A DNA stretch of 64,000 bases, from positions 62,001-126,000 of the forward strand of contig NZ_PYIX02000001.1 of the NCBI RefSeq assembly GCF_003024515.2. Direction: 5' to 3'. The DNA is from Acinetobacter sichuanensis (GTDB taxonomy: Bacteria > Pseudomonadota > Gammaproteobacteria > Pseudomonadales > Moraxellaceae). The position numbers and the translations under genes were made by a program. Positions 48,067-58,200 of this stretch are shown one piece after another (within the stretch, counting starts at the first letter, position 1; each line of letters opens with the position of its first letter). Below the pieces are notes generated by a model that searched no databases, was not told where the DNA came from, and saw only the letters and a program-made list of their open reading frames with translations.

Positions 48067-48555
48067 ATGATAAATGAATTTTATAAGACATTGATTTCAC
48101 TTCGTGTTCCAGCACGTTGGAGTATTGCAAAGAATAATTTAATTCAAGTTCCCTTAGATGTGATCAATGCTTTGAATGAAGATGATCTATTTAAAATTAC
48201 TGAATTTTATCTTAGCTATAATGTTTTTTTGGCAGAGTTTATTTGGACTAAACAATATAAAGTGACATTGTGGGTCAGCTCGTATCCGCGATATGAACAC
48301 GATAAAATTGTGGATTTAAGTTATGAAATTGATCTTTATGTGATTAATGAAGGAATTACAAGTAAAAAGCGTAGCCAGATTGTTTTCTCAAAAGTGTTGG
48401 AAATAGCAACTTTTGAGCAATTACAGGCGAGTTTAAATACCTTAATGCTAAACACAACTTATGGTTTTGATGCGTGTTTGAAAAAGAGATTATTCTCAGA
48501 TTTATTATTGGATCTTGATCCTCAAATTGTACAAACAGATTATCGACAAGATTAG
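48067..48555 (+). CDS. Hypothetical protein
   Basis: 162 residues from ATG 48067, which has AAAGG upstream; the frame opens 28 codons earlier but that stretch contains the icd terminator. Not recognised. No signal peptide or membrane helix; mixed alpha/beta composition with many aromatic residues (FYLSYNVFLAEFIWTKQYKVTLWVSS). It is followed after 45 bp by a pentapeptide-repeat-like gene, so the two may be cotranscribed. No function can be inferred. Confidence 0.6.
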   Translation: MINEFYKTLISLRVPARWSIAKNNLIQVPLDVINALNEDDLFKITEFYLSYNVFLAEFIWTKQYKVTLWVSSYPRYEHDKIVDLSYEIDLYVINEGITSKKRSQIVFSKVLEIATFEQLQASLNTLMLNTTYGFDACLKKRLFSDLLLDLDPQIVQTDYRQD

Positions 48556-48600
48556 TTTTATGGTGAATTTTTAAAATCGCATGGGAGACGCTTATCAAGC

Positions 48601-48936
48601 ATGATGTATGATTTTATGTTTGAACAAAATTTTAGAAGTTTTGTTTATATCGGAAAATTTCAGTTTAATGCTGTAAATTTACATAGAGTGAGATTTTATA
48701 ATATCCATTTTATAGGCTTTACATGGTTTAAAACCAATTTGCGCGGTGCTTTTTTTATAAAATGTCATTTTGAACATTGTTATTTTATAGAAACCAATAT
48801 GATTACATTGATTATTCATCAATCCCGTATCGAAAATTGTACTTTTAAGTGTTGTAACATGAAATATATGCAAATTTCTAAGACTAAATTTGTGAATTGT
48901 CAGATTAATTCTCAGTTAAGTTTCGATTTTATCTAG
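48601..48936 (+). CDS. Small pentapeptide-repeat-like protein
   Basis: About 111 residues. From residue 45 a five-residue periodicity is visible with a hydrophobic residue every fifth position (NLRGA, FFIKC, HFEHC, YFIET, NMITL, IIHQS, RIENC, TFKCC, NMKYM, QISKT, KFVNC), typical of a right-handed quadrilateral beta-helix. It is Cys- and Phe-rich. There is no signal peptide. Start is uncertain because the nearest GGGAG is 13 nt away. Pentapeptide proteins include DNA mimics such as Qnr, but this one is too short and divergent to assign. Confidence 0.6.
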   Translation: MMYDFMFEQNFRSFVYIGKFQFNAVNLHRVRFYNIHFIGFTWFKTNLRGAFFIKCHFEHCYFIETNMITLIIHQSRIENCTFKCCNMKYMQISKTKFVNCQINSQLSFDFI

Positions 48937-49007
48937 AAAAATATTTTTAAAAATATCAGCCTAATAAGCGTTTATGTATGTCCAATAGCGTATTAACTTG
49001 GATGATA

Positions 49008-50210
49008 TTAAAGCGGCTTTGCTCGCAGGCTATAAACAAAAAATTGTAATGTACCGACCATTAACACAGCAGCAGCAAGTATAAATTGTTGATGATAATT
49101 TACTCCAAAATGTTGTAAAGCACTAAAACATAAACCACCGACTAATTGTGTAAGCGCAAACGCCAAGGTCGCTATACTCCAAAGTTTTTTATACGCCACG
49201 CCATAAAGCTGCATAATGGTAAATGAGGTTAAAAAAACTACAGCAGGGTTGAGTAAACCTGTAAAAAATGAAGATATATAAGTAAAAATAGGGTTTAAAT
49301 CTAAAATGGCAATAATAATTGCTACAACATACAAGCTATATAAGACTTTAAGTGCCGTAAAATGCCCAAAGATCCGTGCGAATACATAAGCACTAATTGC
49401 GCCCAAAGCACTCCCTGAACCATATAAAATCCAATTAAAATTAATATGATATAAATCAAGAGCCAAAGTGTTTTTTAAATAATCAATCCAAAATAAAGAG
49501 TGCGGCACATAGGCAAATGCACTACAGGCATAAACCAGTAATAAGCTAAAATACATGCCATCCATCACATTGTTTTGTTGGAGTGGCATTTGAATATTAT
49601 TGAGATGATTTTTAAAAATATTAAGCAAATATAAAAGAATGAGACAAATAATAAATGAAAAAGCAAATAAAATGAGCCATGCAGTTTGTGTTGAAATATG
49701 ATCTAAATACGGCATAAATAAAGTTGCGATTAGGACACCAATCCCAATTCCACTAAAACCAATAAAGTTAATTTTTAAGCGATCTTCTACGGCACAACAT
49801 TGCACTACAACACTCGGTGCAAGAATCATCAATAACCCACCACTGACACCTGAAATAATACGCCAAAAAACATACCAACTTGCAGGAAGCTCAGCAAAAG
49901 CACAACTGAGTAGACTTAAACTACCTGCAAATGCAGCATAGAGTAAGTATTTCGCCATACTCTGATTTTGTGGTAGCTTCATTGCGAAAAAAGCCCCAAT
50001 CAAATAACCAAGAAGATTGGCACTGCCTAACATACTGGCAAAGTGAGCTGTCCATTCATAACTTTCACGTGTTGAAGGAAGAAGAGCTGTATAAGAAAAA
50101 CGCAATAAACCAATGCCCAAACATGTACTTAAGCAGAGAAAAAGACTCAGTTTAATTTTGCTTATTGACATGATTTGATTACTCAATTTTTTATCATCTG
50201 TTTTAATCAT
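49008..50210 (-). CDS. MFS transporter, YbfB/YjiJ family
   Basis: 400 residues and about twelve transmembrane helices. TM1 reads GIGLLRFSYTALLPSTRE, typical of the YbfB-type MFS family (LGIGRFAYTPLLP), and RIISGVSGGLLMILAPSVV follows. Substrate unknown, perhaps a small organic molecule or drug. It is divergent from tcyP with a 347-bp spacer and probably monocistronic. An in-frame ATG at residue 14 is an alternative start. Confidence 0.83.
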   Translation of the reverse strand: MIKTDDKKLSNQIMSISKIKLSLFLCLSTCLGIGLLRFSYTALLPSTRESYEWTAHFASMLGSANLLGYLIGAFFAMKLPQNQSMAKYLLYAAFAGSLSLLSCAFAELPASWYVFWRIISGVSGGLLMILAPSVVVQCCAVEDRLKINFIGFSGIGIGVLIATLFMPYLDHISTQTAWLILFAFSFIICLILLYLLNIFKNHLNNIQMPLQQNNVMDGMYFSLLLVYACSAFAYVPHSLFWIDYLKNTLALDLYHINFNWILYGSGSALGAISAYVFARIFGHFTALKVLYSLYVVAIIIAILDLNPIFTYISSFFTGLLNPAVVFLTSFTIMQLYGVAYKKLWSIATLAFALTQLVGGLCFSALQHFGVNYHQQFILAAAVLMVGTLQFFVYSLRAKPL

Positions 50211-50557
50211 GAGTCTTACACTAAATTGCTACTTAAAGCTTGGCAAGTTATTTTAATTATTTATTTGAGGAATACTTAAACTGTGATGATTTATGTTTTT
50301 TTTCAAATGAAAAAGACACTTATATGAAAAATATAAAGAGTGCTACAGTCATTTGAGTTTGGTTTGAATGTTATACACTTATATATTTTATTTTTAGAAA
50401 TACTTATCATTTTTTTATATATAAGCAAGAAGTATTTGATTTATCAATTTATTATAATTTGGGTGAAAATTCGCCATTTATACATAAAAATGCTAAATAA
50501 CAAGGAATTCCACTGAATTAGAATATAATAAAAGCAGTGTAAAAAATTGGAAATTGA
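50211..50557. other. 347-bp AT-rich divergent intergenic region
   Basis: Holds the promoters of the MFS gene (minus) and tcyP (plus). I see no gene, strong hairpin or clear operator in it. Confidence 0.5.
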
Positions 50558-51949
50558 ATGAATTATCCGCTCATTTTGAATATTTTGATATTCGCAGGTT
50601 TAATTCTGATCTTGATGCAAACCCGAAAAACGAACTGGAGTCTTGCTAAAAAAGTTTTCGCAGGCTTATGTTTAGGTGTGGGATTTGGTTTAGGTTTACA
50701 TCTTGTTTATAGCGCACAGCCAGAAATATTAACTGAATCTATTCAATGGTTTAATATCGTAGGTAATGGTTATGTAAAACTATTGCAAATGGTGGTTATG
50801 CCATTGGTATTTATTTCTATTCTGAGTGCTGTGATTAAACTTCATGATGCAAGTTCATTGGGTAAAATTAGTATTTTTAGTATAGGAACCTTACTATTTA
50901 CGACTTTGATTGCCGCATTGGTTGGTGTATTTGTAACGAATTTATTTGGTTTAAGTGCAGCAGGACTGGTTCAAGGAACGCAAGAAACAGAACGTTTAGC
51001 AAAGTTAAATTCTGATTATGTCGGTAAAGTAACCGATTTAAATGTTCCAGATTTTATTTTATCTTTTGTTCCTACAAACCCTTTTGCTGAATTAACAGGT
51101 GCAAATCCAACTTCTATTATTAGTGTTGTAATTTTTGCGACATTTTTAGGTCTTGCTGGTATTCAATTGATTAAAGAGAATGCTGAAAAAGGGCAGCGTA
51201 TTGTAACAGCCATTGAAACTTTACAAGCTTGGGTGATGAAGCTAGTTCGTTTGGTTATGTTACTTACACCTTATGGTGTTTTTGCATTGATCACAAAAGT
51301 TGTTGCGAGTTCTAAACTGGTAGACATTATAAACCTTGGTGGTTTTTTAGTGGCTTCTTATGTTGGTCTTGCCATTATGTTTATGGTGCATGCCATCATT
51401 TTGGCTTTGACAGGTGTCAACCCAATTCGCTTTTTTAAAAAAGTTTTACCTGTGCTGACCTTTGCTTTTACCAGTCGTTCAAGTGCCGCAAGTATACCTT
51501 TGAATATTGAAGCGCAAACTCGTCGTTTAGGTGTACCTGAGTCAATTGCCAGTTTTTCAGCTTCGTTTGGTACAACCATTGGTCAAAATGGCTGTGCTGG
51601 TTTATATCCTGCGATGCTTGCTGTTATGGTTGCTCCAACAGTTGGAATTAATCCACTAGATCCTGTTTGGATTTTAACATTGGCATGTATTGTCACTCTG
51701 AGTTCGATAGGTGTAGCAGGTGTCGGTGGTGGCGCAACCTTTGCTGCTCTTATTGTTTTACCTATTATGGGATTACCTGTAACTTTAGTGGCATTGTTAA
51801 TTTCAATTGAACCTTTGATTGATATGGGGCGTACAGCCTTAAATGTGGATGGATCCATGACTGCGGGCATGGTCACCAGTCAATTGATGGGGCAAACTGA
51901 TCAAACCATTTTACAGTCAGAACAATATGAAGAATTACAGCAGCGCTAA
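50558..51949 (+). CDS. tcyP: L-cystine symporter TcyP (YdjN)
   Basis: 463 residues, the same as E. coli TcyP/YdjN. It is a dicarboxylate/amino-acid:cation symporter with [33 protein letters not shown], the [16 protein letters not shown] helical hairpin and [23 protein letters not shown], a pattern specific to the cystine-transporting branch. It imports cystine as a sulphur source in the inner membrane. It is monocistronic with a strong terminator. Confidence 0.92.
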   Translation: MNYPLILNILIFAGLILILMQTRKTNWSLAKKVFAGLCLGVGFGLGLHLVYSAQPEILTESIQWFNIVGNGYVKLLQMVVMPLVFISILSAVIKLHDASSLGKISIFSIGTLLFTTLIAALVGVFVTNLFGLSAAGLVQGTQETERLAKLNSDYVGKVTDLNVPDFILSFVPTNPFAELTGANPTSIISVVIFATFLGLAGIQLIKENAEKGQRIVTAIETLQAWVMKLVRLVMLLTPYGVFALITKVVASSKLVDIINLGGFLVASYVGLAIMFMVHAIILALTGVNPIRFFKKVLPVLTFAFTSRSSAASIPLNIEAQTRRLGVPESIASFSASFGTTIGQNGCAGLYPAMLAVMVAPTVGINPLDPVWILTLACIVTLSSIGVAGVGGGATFAALIVLPIMGLPVTLVALLISIEPLIDMGRTALNVDGSMTAGMVTSQLMGQTDQTILQSEQYEELQQR

Positions 51950-51972
51950 GCTTTGCTGAGCATTTTTATTTA

Positions 51973-52002
51973 AAAGCATTATGGTCACATAATGCTTTTT
52001 TT
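51973..52002 (+). terminator. Intrinsic terminator of tcyP
   Basis: Perfect 10-bp stem AAAGCATTAT (51973-51982) with ATAATGCTTT (51989-51998) followed by T7. Confidence 0.92.
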
Positions 52003-52083
52003 GTATCTGGTTAAAAATAAAAAGTGTATCTGTTTTTCAAGCAATGGTTTTGGCTAAAATACCCATGAATGAGGAGATTAAAC

Positions 52084-52914
52084 ATGAAAATGTATCAGGT
52101 TGATGCTTTTACCCAACAATTATTTAAGGGTAATCCTGCGGCTGTATTGGTTCTAGATGAGTGGCTGGACGATGCCCTCATGCAAAAAATTGCCTTGGAA
52201 AATAATTTGGCTGAAACTGCATTTGTCAAAAAAATGGATGCGGAAAACTATGCAATCCGTTGGTTTACCCCAATTTTGGAGGTGGATTTCTGTGGACATG
52301 CAACTTTGGCATCAGCTTTTGTTTTATTTGAACATTATACAGCGGCAACCACACTGCAATTTCATGTTGAAAATTTAGGTATTTTTATTATTCAGCGCAA
52401 TGAAAATGGAATGATTCACATGAATTTTCCAATTCGTAGAGCTGAACCTTTGCTGAATTATCCTGAACTGTTAAATCAGGTGATTGATCAGCCTTTTGAA
52501 GAGGTTTATATCAATCCGCAAGCTTTTATTTTGGTATTAAAGTCAGCACAAGCGGTTCAAGATGCTATTCCAAATTTGGATGCAATTCAGAAACTTGCAG
52601 CATCCTATAAAATCTCGACCGCAATCACTGCCAAAGAAGATCAATTGGATCTGACCATCACGGCAGCTTCTTCAAAATATGATTATATTGCACGTTATTT
52701 TGCACCACATAAAGGCATTGATGAAGACCCTGTGACAGGTTCCATGCATACAGGATTGGCACCGTTATGGGCTGAAAAACTCAGTAAAGATCAACTGATT
52801 GCTTATCAGGCTTCTGCACGAGGCGGAGAGTTATATTGTAAAATTCTGAATGATCAACGTATTGAAATTTCAGGTTATGCGCAGTTGTATATGGTGGCTG
52901 AACTTTCTCTGTAA
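52084..52914 (+). CDS. PhzF family isomerase
   Basis: 276 residues from ATG 52084, which has GAGGAG at 7 nt; an in-frame ATG 15 bp upstream overlaps the Shine-Dalgarno. PhzF fold features: MYQVDAFTQQLFKGNPAAVLVL, the catalytic glutamate in ENNLAETAFV, DFCGHATLASA and DEDPVTGSMHTGL. Family members include the phenazine enzyme PhzF and many uncharacterised isomerases. No phenazine genes are nearby, so only the family is assigned. Confidence 0.88.
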   Translation: MKMYQVDAFTQQLFKGNPAAVLVLDEWLDDALMQKIALENNLAETAFVKKMDAENYAIRWFTPILEVDFCGHATLASAFVLFEHYTAATTLQFHVENLGIFIIQRNENGMIHMNFPIRRAEPLLNYPELLNQVIDQPFEEVYINPQAFILVLKSAQAVQDAIPNLDAIQKLAASYKISTAITAKEDQLDLTITAASSKYDYIARYFAPHKGIDEDPVTGSMHTGLAPLWAEKLSKDQLIAYQASARGGELYCKILNDQRIEISGYAQLYMVAELSL

Positions 52915-53112
52915 ATTCTGCATTGTATCTTAAAAAATAATGTTGGCATGCTATAACTATAGACTTTCTTTAGGGAAAGTCTTCTTGAGTGACATTTTAA
53001 GGCTGATGTGGATGCTTCAACTTTTGTATCATTCTGCTTTGCTCATTCAAATCAATATTCAAATCTATAACTTTAATATTCACCTGAAAATAACAACTAT
53101 ATTGTGTGATTT

Positions 53113-54288
53113 ATGCATCAACAAAATTTAAGACAATTGGCATTGGCTCATCAAAAATTAATCCCAGATGCTACGGAATATATCGGAAAGTCAGGAACAT
53201 TGAGCATGATTCAACACTTGGGTTATGTACAAATTGATACCATTTCCGTTGTAGAGCGGGCACATCATCATGTGTTATGGAATCGTGTGCAGGATTATCA
53301 GCAAGATCATTTGAATCATTTGGTGAAAGATCAACAGATTTTTGAATATTGGGCACATGCTGCAGCATATTTACCCATGCGTGATTATCGTTTTGCTTTA
53401 ATCCAGATGAATGCAGTCAGACGTGGTGAAAGCCGTTATTTTAATCGTGGTGAGCCTCAGTTAATGACTGAAATCATGGCGCAAATCACAGCAGAAGGTC
53501 CACTCAAATTACGTGATATGGAGCTTCGGCATCGTCAGGTTGCTGGACAAGGATGGAAGTCAAGTACAGGAAGACGTGCACTTGAGCAGTTATTTATGCA
53601 AGGTGATCTGATGATTTGTCAGCGTCAGGGCATGGAAAAAATTTATGATCTGACAGCGCGATGTTTACCCGTAGATCTCGATTTAAGCGAACCTGATCTG
53701 CAACAATATGCACAATATTTATTTGATCAGACGCTACGGGCACATGGTATTTTCAGTTTAAAACAGCTCTTGCACTTAAAAACGGGTCAGTCACTACAAA
53801 AGGCGATGCGTCAAATTATTGATGAACAGCTTCAGCTTGGCACTATTACACCTATTCAACAGACAAATGGGCAGTTTTTATATGTCGACACGCAGGCTTT
53901 GGCGCATACGCTACAGCCACAAGTACAGCTTAAAATTTTGTCTCCTTTTGATAATGTACTGATCCATCGTGAACGCTTAGAGCAGATTTTTGCGATGGAT
54001 TATCGGTTGGAGTGCTATTTACCTGCCGAGCAGCGCCGTTTTGGTTATTTTTGTTTGCCTATTTTATATGCTGATCAATTGGTGGGGCGTATAGATTGTA
54101 AAGCACATCGGGGAGAAAAAATTCTGCAACTGTGCAGTTTTCATTTACAGGAGGAAGCCAAATCATGGCTAGATCAGGATCAGTTTTATTTTCTACTGAT
54201 GCAGGAACTGGAAAGGTTTGCAGCATTTAACCAATGCAATGTGGTGGATACGACTGAAATAAAATTTTTACAAAAATGGCAGTCCTGA
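53113..54288 (+). CDS. YcaQ-like winged-helix DNA glycosylase (crosslink repair)
   Basis: 391 residues of the HTH_42/AlkZ-YcaQ family. The catalytic-loop motif is YVQIDTISVVERAHHHVLW (QxD as in YcaQ rather than QxQ of AlkZ), and FEYWAHAAAYLPMRDY plus the C-terminal KILSPFDNVLIHRERLEQIFAMDYRLE-type region are diagnostic. YcaQ unhooks interstrand crosslinks and excises N7-alkylguanine. The gene starts 198 bp after the phzF-like gene. Confidence 0.85.
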   Translation: MHQQNLRQLALAHQKLIPDATEYIGKSGTLSMIQHLGYVQIDTISVVERAHHHVLWNRVQDYQQDHLNHLVKDQQIFEYWAHAAAYLPMRDYRFALIQMNAVRRGESRYFNRGEPQLMTEIMAQITAEGPLKLRDMELRHRQVAGQGWKSSTGRRALEQLFMQGDLMICQRQGMEKIYDLTARCLPVDLDLSEPDLQQYAQYLFDQTLRAHGIFSLKQLLHLKTGQSLQKAMRQIIDEQLQLGTITPIQQTNGQFLYVDTQALAHTLQPQVQLKILSPFDNVLIHRERLEQIFAMDYRLECYLPAEQRRFGYFCLPILYADQLVGRIDCKAHRGEKILQLCSFHLQEEAKSWLDQDQFYFLLMQELERFAAFNQCNVVDTTEIKFLQKWQS

Positions 54289-54403
54289 TTTTTAAATGTG
54301 ATTGAACAGTAAAAAGTTTCAAAAATTAACTATTTATTGCAGTCTTTCTTAAGCTAAGCTGTTTACAATTTTTTAAAATTTATCCAAAAAATCTGGAATT
54401 TCT

Positions 54404-57172
54404 ATGTTAATGCGGTTGAAAAAACTCACTTTATCTCTTTGTTTAATGGGCGTCGGGATAGCGGCTTTTGCCCAACCTGTTTTGGTTAAATCTGAACATA
54501 ATATTGAAGAATATACCTTAGAAAATGGTTTTCGTATCTTATTAGCACCGAATGAAAAAGAGAATAAAGTCTTTGTTAATACAGTATATTTTACAGGTTC
54601 TTTGAATGATCCAAAAGGAAAAGGAGGCTTAGCACATTTACTAGAACATCTTGCTTTTAAAGGAACAAAAAATGTTCAAGGCGAAGAATTTCAACGTCGA
54701 CTTGATCGTTATACTTTAATGACAAATGCGAGCACAGATTATTATTCAACAAAATATACCAATATTGTACGTCCTGAAGCGAATGCTTTAAATGAAATTA
54801 TTTATTTAGAAGCAGAACGGATGGATCAGTTGGTTTTACAAGAAAAATATGTACCTTCTGAAATTAATATTGTCATGCGTGAGCGTGAAGTCAGAATGGA
54901 TCAGCCATTTGCTGTACTCATGGATCAAATGTGGAAAGCAGCTTATGGTAATCAATTCTTAGGACGTTTGCCGATAGGTGATTTACCTGAGTTACAGTCT
55001 ATTAAAATGAATGAACTGAACAAGTTCTATAAAGACTGGTATGCACCCAATAATGCGGTTATGGTCATTTCAGGAAAGTTTGATAAAGCTGAGGTTTTAA
55101 AGCAAATTGATCAAAATTTTAGTGCCATTCCAAAACGTGTATTACCAACACAAGCACAAGTTCCCTTATTAGATTCAGCAACTGTAAAAAATCGCCAATT
55201 TATTGTAAAAAAAGGCAGCGATTTAGCAAAATTTAATATTTATATGAATGGGAAAAATGAAGCAATTCAACCCGTTTTAGCATTAACACCTTATTTATAT
55301 ACATTGCAGCCTAGTGGTCATTTATATTCCAGTATGGTGGAAACAGGTATAGCAACGAATGTGCAATCAACAACTTGGTTAGATGATGATTTTAATCTGA
55401 TCTTAATGGGGGCAATTTATGCACCTACACATGATGCAAAACGTATTGATCAAGCCCTAATTTCAGGTGTAGAACAAAACCCAGCATTTAATGAAGTTGA
55501 GTTAAAACGTGTTAAAAATCTCTTAAAAAATGCACAAGATAATCTATTGAGTAGTGCATCAGCAGTCGGCTCAATGTTGAGTGATTATGTTGTATCATCA
55601 CATGGTGATTGGACACAATATTTTAAAGACCAACAAAAAATACAAGCTTTAACAGTCGCAGAAACCAATCAAACCTTAAAAACATTTTTAACGTCACCAC
55701 ATCGTTTTAGTGGGGATATACAGCCTACTCCTGAAGATCAAAAGAAAGCACTTGAGCAAAAACAGTCTACGGAGTCTAATAAAACATTAGATCAGCAGAC
55801 CATTGCTGAAGAGTCACTAAAGTCAGCAGATGAATATAAAAAAGAAGTAGCGCAGTATGTTGATGTTTCAAAACATCTTTTGCAAAAATCTGAGCAAAAA
55901 ATTCAACGTGGTCAACTCAAAAATGGAATGCAATATGCACTATTTCCAACGACCACTCGTGATGATAAAACCTATGCAACCTTGAATGTGGAGTTCGGTA
56001 CTGCACAGTCTTTATTCAATAAAGATGAGATTATTGAATTTACTTCTTATTTGTTATTGCGTGCTTCAGACCAATATAGTTTGCAAGATATTGCAGATAA
56101 AACGATAGAAGCAGGTGGTTCAGCCAGTGCAGTTGCAAATGGCAATGGGATGCAAATCCAAATTTCTGCGAAAAAAGATAAGTTTGATGACTTTTTTCAG
56201 TATATTTTAGCTGTGATGAAAAAGCCAAAGTTCGAACAATCACAGTTTGATTTAATCAAGTTACAAAGTTTAGCGACTTTAGATCGTCCTTATACCGAGC
56301 CTGAAACTGTAGCTGCATTGACTATTTCTCGTTTGCTAGAGACTTATCAAGCAGGTGATTTACGTTATCACTATGAACCAGAGTTGGCAAAACAGCAAAT
56401 TAAGTCCATGACGAATCAGCAAGTAAAAGATTTATATCAGAAATTTTTTGCAATGGATCATGCACAAATTGTCATTACAGGACAATATGATGCTAAACAT
56501 ATTCAAAAGTTACTTCAATCACAGTTAGGAAATTGGAAAAGTAAAGAAAAATATGAGCGTTTAAGCTCTGATTTTGAAGCATATAAAGCACAAAAAGTTC
56601 ATGCACTTTCAGAGCAACGAGAGTTTGGTAATTATCAAAGTATTTTGACAATTCCTGTTGGGGCATATCATGTGGATGCACCTGCATTAATTGTATTAGA
56701 TAATATTTTAGGTGATTCACAATTATCTTCTCGTTTAGGTAAGGAATTGCGTGAAAAGAATGCTTTAGTTTATGGTTTTGGTAGTCAATTGGATCTAGAT
56801 GACGTTGTTGAGTCTGGTGCAATCAAGATAGAAGCCAACTATACTGCGGGAAAATCAGCCCAAGTTTCACAAGTCATTCATCAAGTATTAACTGAATTAT
56901 TAAGCAATGGCATAACGGAACAAGAGCTTGAAGCAGCAAAAGCCAGAATCATGAAAAAACGTGTTACTTCACTTGAAGATGATCGTATTATTCATCGTAT
57001 GTTAGTTTCCCAAATGCAAAATAAACGTAACTTATTGGATAGAGCACAACGTGATCAAGAGTTTGCAAAATTGACCAAAGCAGATGTAGATGCTGTGATT
57101 AAGAAATATATTGATCTGAATCAGTTAGTTGAGGTAATGGCAGACCAATATGGTACGGCACAGAAACCATAA
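54404..57172 (+). CDS. Periplasmic M16 (insulinase-family) zinc protease
   Basis: 922 residues. A signal peptide ends near AFA-QPV (about residue 24). The N-terminal catalytic half has HLLEH (zinc ligands H78 and H82, catalytic E81) with the third ligand in YLEAERMD about 75 residues later. Two inactive M16 C-type domains and a second N-like half (from about residue 490) follow, the tandem clamshell of pitrilysin-like enzymes. It should degrade peptides in the periplasm. Monocistronic. Confidence 0.9.
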   Translation: MLMRLKKLTLSLCLMGVGIAAFAQPVLVKSEHNIEEYTLENGFRILLAPNEKENKVFVNTVYFTGSLNDPKGKGGLAHLLEHLAFKGTKNVQGEEFQRRLDRYTLMTNASTDYYSTKYTNIVRPEANALNEIIYLEAERMDQLVLQEKYVPSEINIVMREREVRMDQPFAVLMDQMWKAAYGNQFLGRLPIGDLPELQSIKMNELNKFYKDWYAPNNAVMVISGKFDKAEVLKQIDQNFSAIPKRVLPTQAQVPLLDSATVKNRQFIVKKGSDLAKFNIYMNGKNEAIQPVLALTPYLYTLQPSGHLYSSMVETGIATNVQSTTWLDDDFNLILMGAIYAPTHDAKRIDQALISGVEQNPAFNEVELKRVKNLLKNAQDNLLSSASAVGSMLSDYVVSSHGDWTQYFKDQQKIQALTVAETNQTLKTFLTSPHRFSGDIQPTPEDQKKALEQKQSTESNKTLDQQTIAEESLKSADEYKKEVAQYVDVSKHLLQKSEQKIQRGQLKNGMQYALFPTTTRDDKTYATLNVEFGTAQSLFNKDEIIEFTSYLLLRASDQYSLQDIADKTIEAGGSASAVANGNGMQIQISAKKDKFDDFFQYILAVMKKPKFEQSQFDLIKLQSLATLDRPYTEPETVAALTISRLLETYQAGDLRYHYEPELAKQQIKSMTNQQVKDLYQKFFAMDHAQIVITGQYDAKHIQKLLQSQLGNWKSKEKYERLSSDFEAYKAQKVHALSEQREFGNYQSILTIPVGAYHVDAPALIVLDNILGDSQLSSRLGKELREKNALVYGFGSQLDLDDVVESGAIKIEANYTAGKSAQVSQVIHQVLTELLSNGITEQELEAAKARIMKKRVTSLEDDRIIHRMLVSQMQNKRNLLDRAQRDQEFAKLTKADVDAVIKKYIDLNQLVEVMADQYGTAQKP

Positions 57173-57230
57173 TTTTTTGTAATCACATATTTTGATCAAT
57201 TGTTTTTATTTTAATGATCTGTAAAAGAAT

Positions 57231-57261
57231 AAAAAAGCCTTGTAATTGACAAGGCTTTTTT
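57231..57261. terminator. Bidirectional terminator between the M16 protease and DUF3144 genes
   Basis: Perfect 12-bp stem AAAAAAGCCTTG (57231-57242) with CAAGGCTTTTTT (57250-57261) around a 7-nt loop. Confidence 0.92.
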
Positions 57262-57279
57262 CATTTTTAGATCTGTAAA

Positions 57280-57678
57280 TTAGTGTTGATGATGGTCATG
57301 GTCATGCTTATGTGTGTGAAATTCTTCATTTTTACGGAAGCGTAAATAGTTCTCGAATTGTTCACAATATTCGTCATAATTGTCTTCTAACATCATTTGA
57401 AACTGTTGAAGTACATAAGACATCACTTGCTCTTTGGCATCACGCATTTCGTTGCCATCTTTAAAAGTATTGGCTGCAACCCATGTATTAAAACGAGCTG
57501 TGGCAAATAACATGGCTGCACTGACCTGACCACGTAACTCATTTGGATCAGGTTTTTGACCTTTTGGTGGGCGGCAAAATTCATTGGCTTGTTTGATGAA
57601 CTCATCGGCACGCTCAAAAAAAACGGCATTTAACGCTTCTTCTTCAGTGACATCCGCAGCATCGATTTTTTGAGACAT
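57280..57678 (-). CDS. DUF3144 family protein with His-rich tail
   Basis: 132 residues from ATG 57678 (GGA at 8 nt). The core FFERADEFIKQANE, AAMLFATARFNTWVAA and FQMMLEDNYDEYCEQFENY is DUF3144. The C-terminus ends in a run of alternating His and Asp (HTHKHDHDHHQH) that could bind metal. It is paralogous to the next gene upstream (55 bp away). Function of the family is unknown. Confidence 0.82.
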   Translation of the reverse strand: MSQKIDAADVTEEEALNAVFFERADEFIKQANEFCRPPKGQKPDPNELRGQVSAAMLFATARFNTWVAANTFKDGNEMRDAKEQVMSYVLQQFQMMLEDNYDEYCEQFENYLRFRKNEEFHTHKHDHDHHQH

Positions 57679-57732
57679 GAATATTTCCACAACGATTACA
57701 TAAATATTCTCATATTATAGGCAATCTCGCCT

Positions 57733-58110
57733 TTAAACGAAATGCTTAACTTCATCCTGTGGTGGATTCATATATTCTTCAAAGTTATTTGCATATTCTT
57801 CAAAATTATCTTCTAACATAACTTTATATTGCTCTAAAAAATACTGCAAAATTTGTTCTTTGTTGGCTTGCATATCTTCAGCTTTGTCATAACCACATGC
57901 AGTCAACCAAATGTCAAAACGTGCATTGGCATACATCAGTGAAGCACTGACTTTTGCAGCAGATTGAGCGAATTGTTCAGCATCATCTGTCGTGTCTGCA
58001 AGCTCGTTTGCAAGTGCAATAAACTCATCTGCACGTTGATAAAATTGTTCATCTGGTGCAGATTCGTTTTGGTCTAATAAGCCATCAAAATTATTTGAAT
58101 TGTTTGACAT
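57733..58110 (-). CDS. DUF3144 family protein
   Basis: 125 residues. QFYQRADEFIALANE, SASLMYANARFDIWLTA and YKVMLEDNFEEYANNFEEYM align with the downstream paralogue, showing a tandem duplication. It lacks the histidine-rich tail. Acidic and soluble; function unknown. It is probably the first gene of a two-gene operon. Confidence 0.82.
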   Translation of the reverse strand: MSNNSNNFDGLLDQNESAPDEQFYQRADEFIALANELADTTDDAEQFAQSAAKVSASLMYANARFDIWLTACGYDKAEDMQANKEQILQYFLEQYKVMLEDNFEEYANNFEEYMNPPQDEVKHFV

Positions 58111-58200
58111 TTAAAATCTCTCAATATCTTGTATGTATATTTAAACTATAGCATACTTAAAATAGCCTAAGTATAAAATTAAACAATTTAAGAGGTGTAT

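Noticed and set aside
52940..53131. 63-codon frame between the phzF-like and ycaQ-like genes
   Set aside because: It overlaps the start of the ycaQ-like gene, has no ribosome binding site and no recognisable sequence. A small hairpin (GACTTTC with GAAAGTC near 52963-52981) may be a weak terminator instead.
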